NCBI GenBank assembly: GCA_041625325.1
Contig: JBFJTN010000213.1
Location: 1-6,322 of the forward strand
Reading direction: 5' to 3'
DNA length: 6,322 nt
Source of the DNA: Oceanococcus sp041625325
GTDB taxonomy: Bacteria; Pseudomonadota; Gammaproteobacteria; Nevskiales; Oceanococcaceae
In this document: one piece after another, positions 5,421 through 6,322 of the stretch
Layout of the letters: each line of letters begins with the position of its first letter
Position numbering within the stretch: position 1 is the first letter of the stretch
Program-made: the position numbers and the translations under genes
Notes under the pieces: generated by a model
Database searches by the model: none
What the model was told of the DNA's origin: nothing
The model's input: only the letters and a program-made list of their open reading frames with translations

Positions 5421-5834
5421 TCAGGCCCTGCGCCAGTTCCGGATCGCCACCGCGGCGAAGAACAGGGCGAACAGGCCGTCGTTCAGGCCATAGCCCCGCA
5501 GGAAGAGGGCGCCGAGCGCATCGGCCTGCCCGATCACGGCCAGCGAGGCGCCCTCATCGCGGATCCAGAACGCCCAGTTCAGGGTGTAGGCGAGTTTCTC
5601 CAGCGCGAAGGCCGCCGGCAGCAGCACCGCCCGGCCGGCCATCGGCGCGGTGCCGATGTAGGCCAGACCCCAGAGCATGATCATCAGCAGGCCGAAGTCG
5701 CCAAAGACCGCGGGGTCCGCGGTGCGCAGGGTGTCGGAGGTCATCCAGCGGCTCACCACCAGGATGCCGAGGATGTTGGCCAGCCCGGCCGCAATGAAAC
5801 CCAGGCGGATGAGGCGGTCGGTGCGTTCTGTCAT
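5421..5834 (-). CDS. Small four-helix integral membrane protein of unknown function
   Basis: A 137-residue protein I do not recognise. Hydrophobic stretches predict four membrane helices: about 10-28 (LGFIAAGLANILGILVV), 44-63 (FGDFGLLMIMLWGLAYIG), 69-90 (AVLLPAAFALEKLAYTLNWAFW) and 106-131, the last possibly starting after the GYGLNDG turn at 114-120. Positive charges at both ends (MTERTDRLIR; RNWRRA) suggest N and C termini in the cytoplasm. Conserved-looking features are E79-K80 and N86 in helix 3, D119 before helix 4, and many aromatic residues. It starts 28 bases after the sulfatase stop on the same strand, so the two are probably cotranscribed. The stop is a tandem TGATGA. Only a weak GAG lies before the ATG. 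Real coding is supported by the clear membrane pattern and the operon-like position. Confidence 0.75.
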   Translation of the reverse strand: MTERTDRLIRLGFIAAGLANILGILVVSRWMTSDTLRTADPAVFGDFGLLMIMLWGLAYIGTAPMAGRAVLLPAAFALEKLAYTLNWAFWIRDEGASLAVIGQADALGALFLRGYGLNDGLFALFFAAVAIRNWRRA

Positions 5835-5862
5835 GGCGCGGTCTCGTTCGGGGAAGGGCGGA

Positions 5863-6322
5863 TCAGCTGGCGGCGGGCAGGCGCCGCACGCGCCACAGCG
5901 CGATCAGCAGCAGAACCAGCACGGGCAGGGCGAGCAGGCGCGGCCACCAGCGCGCGAGGAGCACGCCGCGCGAGTGGCGCATGGTCTGGTCCAGGTAGCT
6001 GTAGCCCTCGGGCATCGGCAGCACATTGTTCTCGGCGACGTAGGCCGCATAGTCGGCCTGCATCTGCGCGTAGCGTGCCGGTTCCAGTTCGCGCAGGTCC
6101 CGGGTCTCGCCCGGATCCCGCACGATGTCGTAAAGATGCCACTGGCCATCGCCCAGCGGGAGCAGGTTGCGCACCAGCTTGTAGTCACCCTTGTACAGGG
6201 CCGCGTTGCCCGCCAGTTCGTAGCCGATGGCCTTGTCCGGCGGGTGGGTCAAGTCTGCCTGCCGCGTCAGCACCGGCAGCAGGCTGCTGCCGGTGATCGG
6301 TTCCACTGTGCGGCCGCCGTAA
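5863..6322 (-). CDS. Arylsulfatase, C-terminal part with membrane anchor (cut by window edge)
   Basis: The last 152 residues of a sulfatase; the frame is open through the right edge, so the catalytic CxPxR region lies outside the window. The visible part matches the C-terminal subdomain of alkaline-phosphatase-like arylsulfatases: YGGRTVEPITGSSLLPVL at the edge, then GYELAGNAALYKGDYKLV, where the G-x-E, GN and GDYKL elements belong to the end of the active-site fold, then WHLYDIVRDPGETRDL. After a helical segment (PARYAQMQADYAAYVAENNV) comes an unusual end: a single hydrophobic stretch, LLALPVLVLLLIALW, followed by RVRRLPAAS. The charge pattern puts the tail in the cytoplasm and the sulfatase domain in the periplasm, tethered to the inner membrane. 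The GTG at 6306 is internal, not a start. The enzyme would remove sulfate from sulfate esters; the substrate is unknown. Confidence 0.85.
   Translation of the reverse strand, partial: YGGRTVEPITGSSLLPVLTRQADLTHPPDKAIGYELAGNAALYKGDYKLVRNLLPLGDGQWHLYDIVRDPGETRDLRELEPARYAQMQADYAAYVAENNVLPMPEGYSYLDQTMRHSRGVLLARWWPRLLALPVLVLLLIALWRVRRLPAAS

Noticed and set aside
5238..6296. A 352-codon open frame on the plus strand through the deaD leader, the membrane protein and the sulfatase end.
   Set aside because: Its translation is Arg/Ala/Pro/Gly-rich low-complexity sequence, while the minus strand holds clear sulfatase and membrane-protein patterns.
1..6322. Signs of a mobile element, prophage, CRISPR array or defence island.
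   Set aside because: No transposase, integrase, terminal repeats, direct-repeat array or tRNA was found, and composition looks even across the window.

Overview
The window looks like an ordinary chromosomal segment from a GC-rich proteobacterium, most likely a gammaproteobacterium. The support is a base composition of roughly two-thirds G+C by eye, tight gene packing, strong Shine-Dalgarno sites, and a DEAD-box helicase that aligns along its whole length with enterobacterial DeaD/CsdA as I recall it. I see no tRNA, rRNA, CRISPR array, insertion sequence or phage gene. Species cannot be told from the sequence alone.

Layout. Four genes read left to right in the first half. They are a flavodiiron-type metallo-beta-lactamase-fold protein (117-830), an exported MBL-fold hydrolase with a signal peptide (955-1902), a flavin reductase-like FMN-binding protein (2000-2620), and a short-chain dehydrogenase of the C-factor-like group (2613-3332) that overlaps the flavin reductase by 8 bases. 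Each of the first three has its own -10-like hexamer 26-34 bases before its start codon, and the first two share an identical 11-base stretch there. Three genes read right to left in the second half. They are the 3' end of an arylsulfatase cut by the window edge (5863-6322), a small four-helix membrane protein (5421-5834), and the DeaD-type RNA helicase (3393-5123). The two arms converge in a 60-base gap at 3333-3392 that holds a perfect 7-bp inverted repeat.

How the genes may work together. The left arm has a redox flavour. The first protein keeps all six ligand positions of the di-iron site of flavodiiron proteins but has no flavodoxin domain. Two genes later comes a flavin reductase-like protein coupled to an NAD(P)-type SDR. 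A split O2/NO- or flavin-handling module is possible but is inference only. The second MBL-fold protein belongs outside the cytoplasm and is probably unrelated in job. On the right arm, the sulfatase ends in a single membrane anchor and is followed after 28 bases by the four-helix membrane protein, suggesting a membrane-bound pair. The helicase has its own promoter candidate and a leader of about 190 bases containing three inverted repeats, in keeping with the long structured leaders of cold-shock genes.

The most noteworthy signals are the stand-alone di-iron MBL protein near a flavin reductase/SDR pair, the structured helicase leader, and the membrane-anchored sulfatase with its unrecognised membrane partner. 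Nothing here clearly amounts to a wholly new system.
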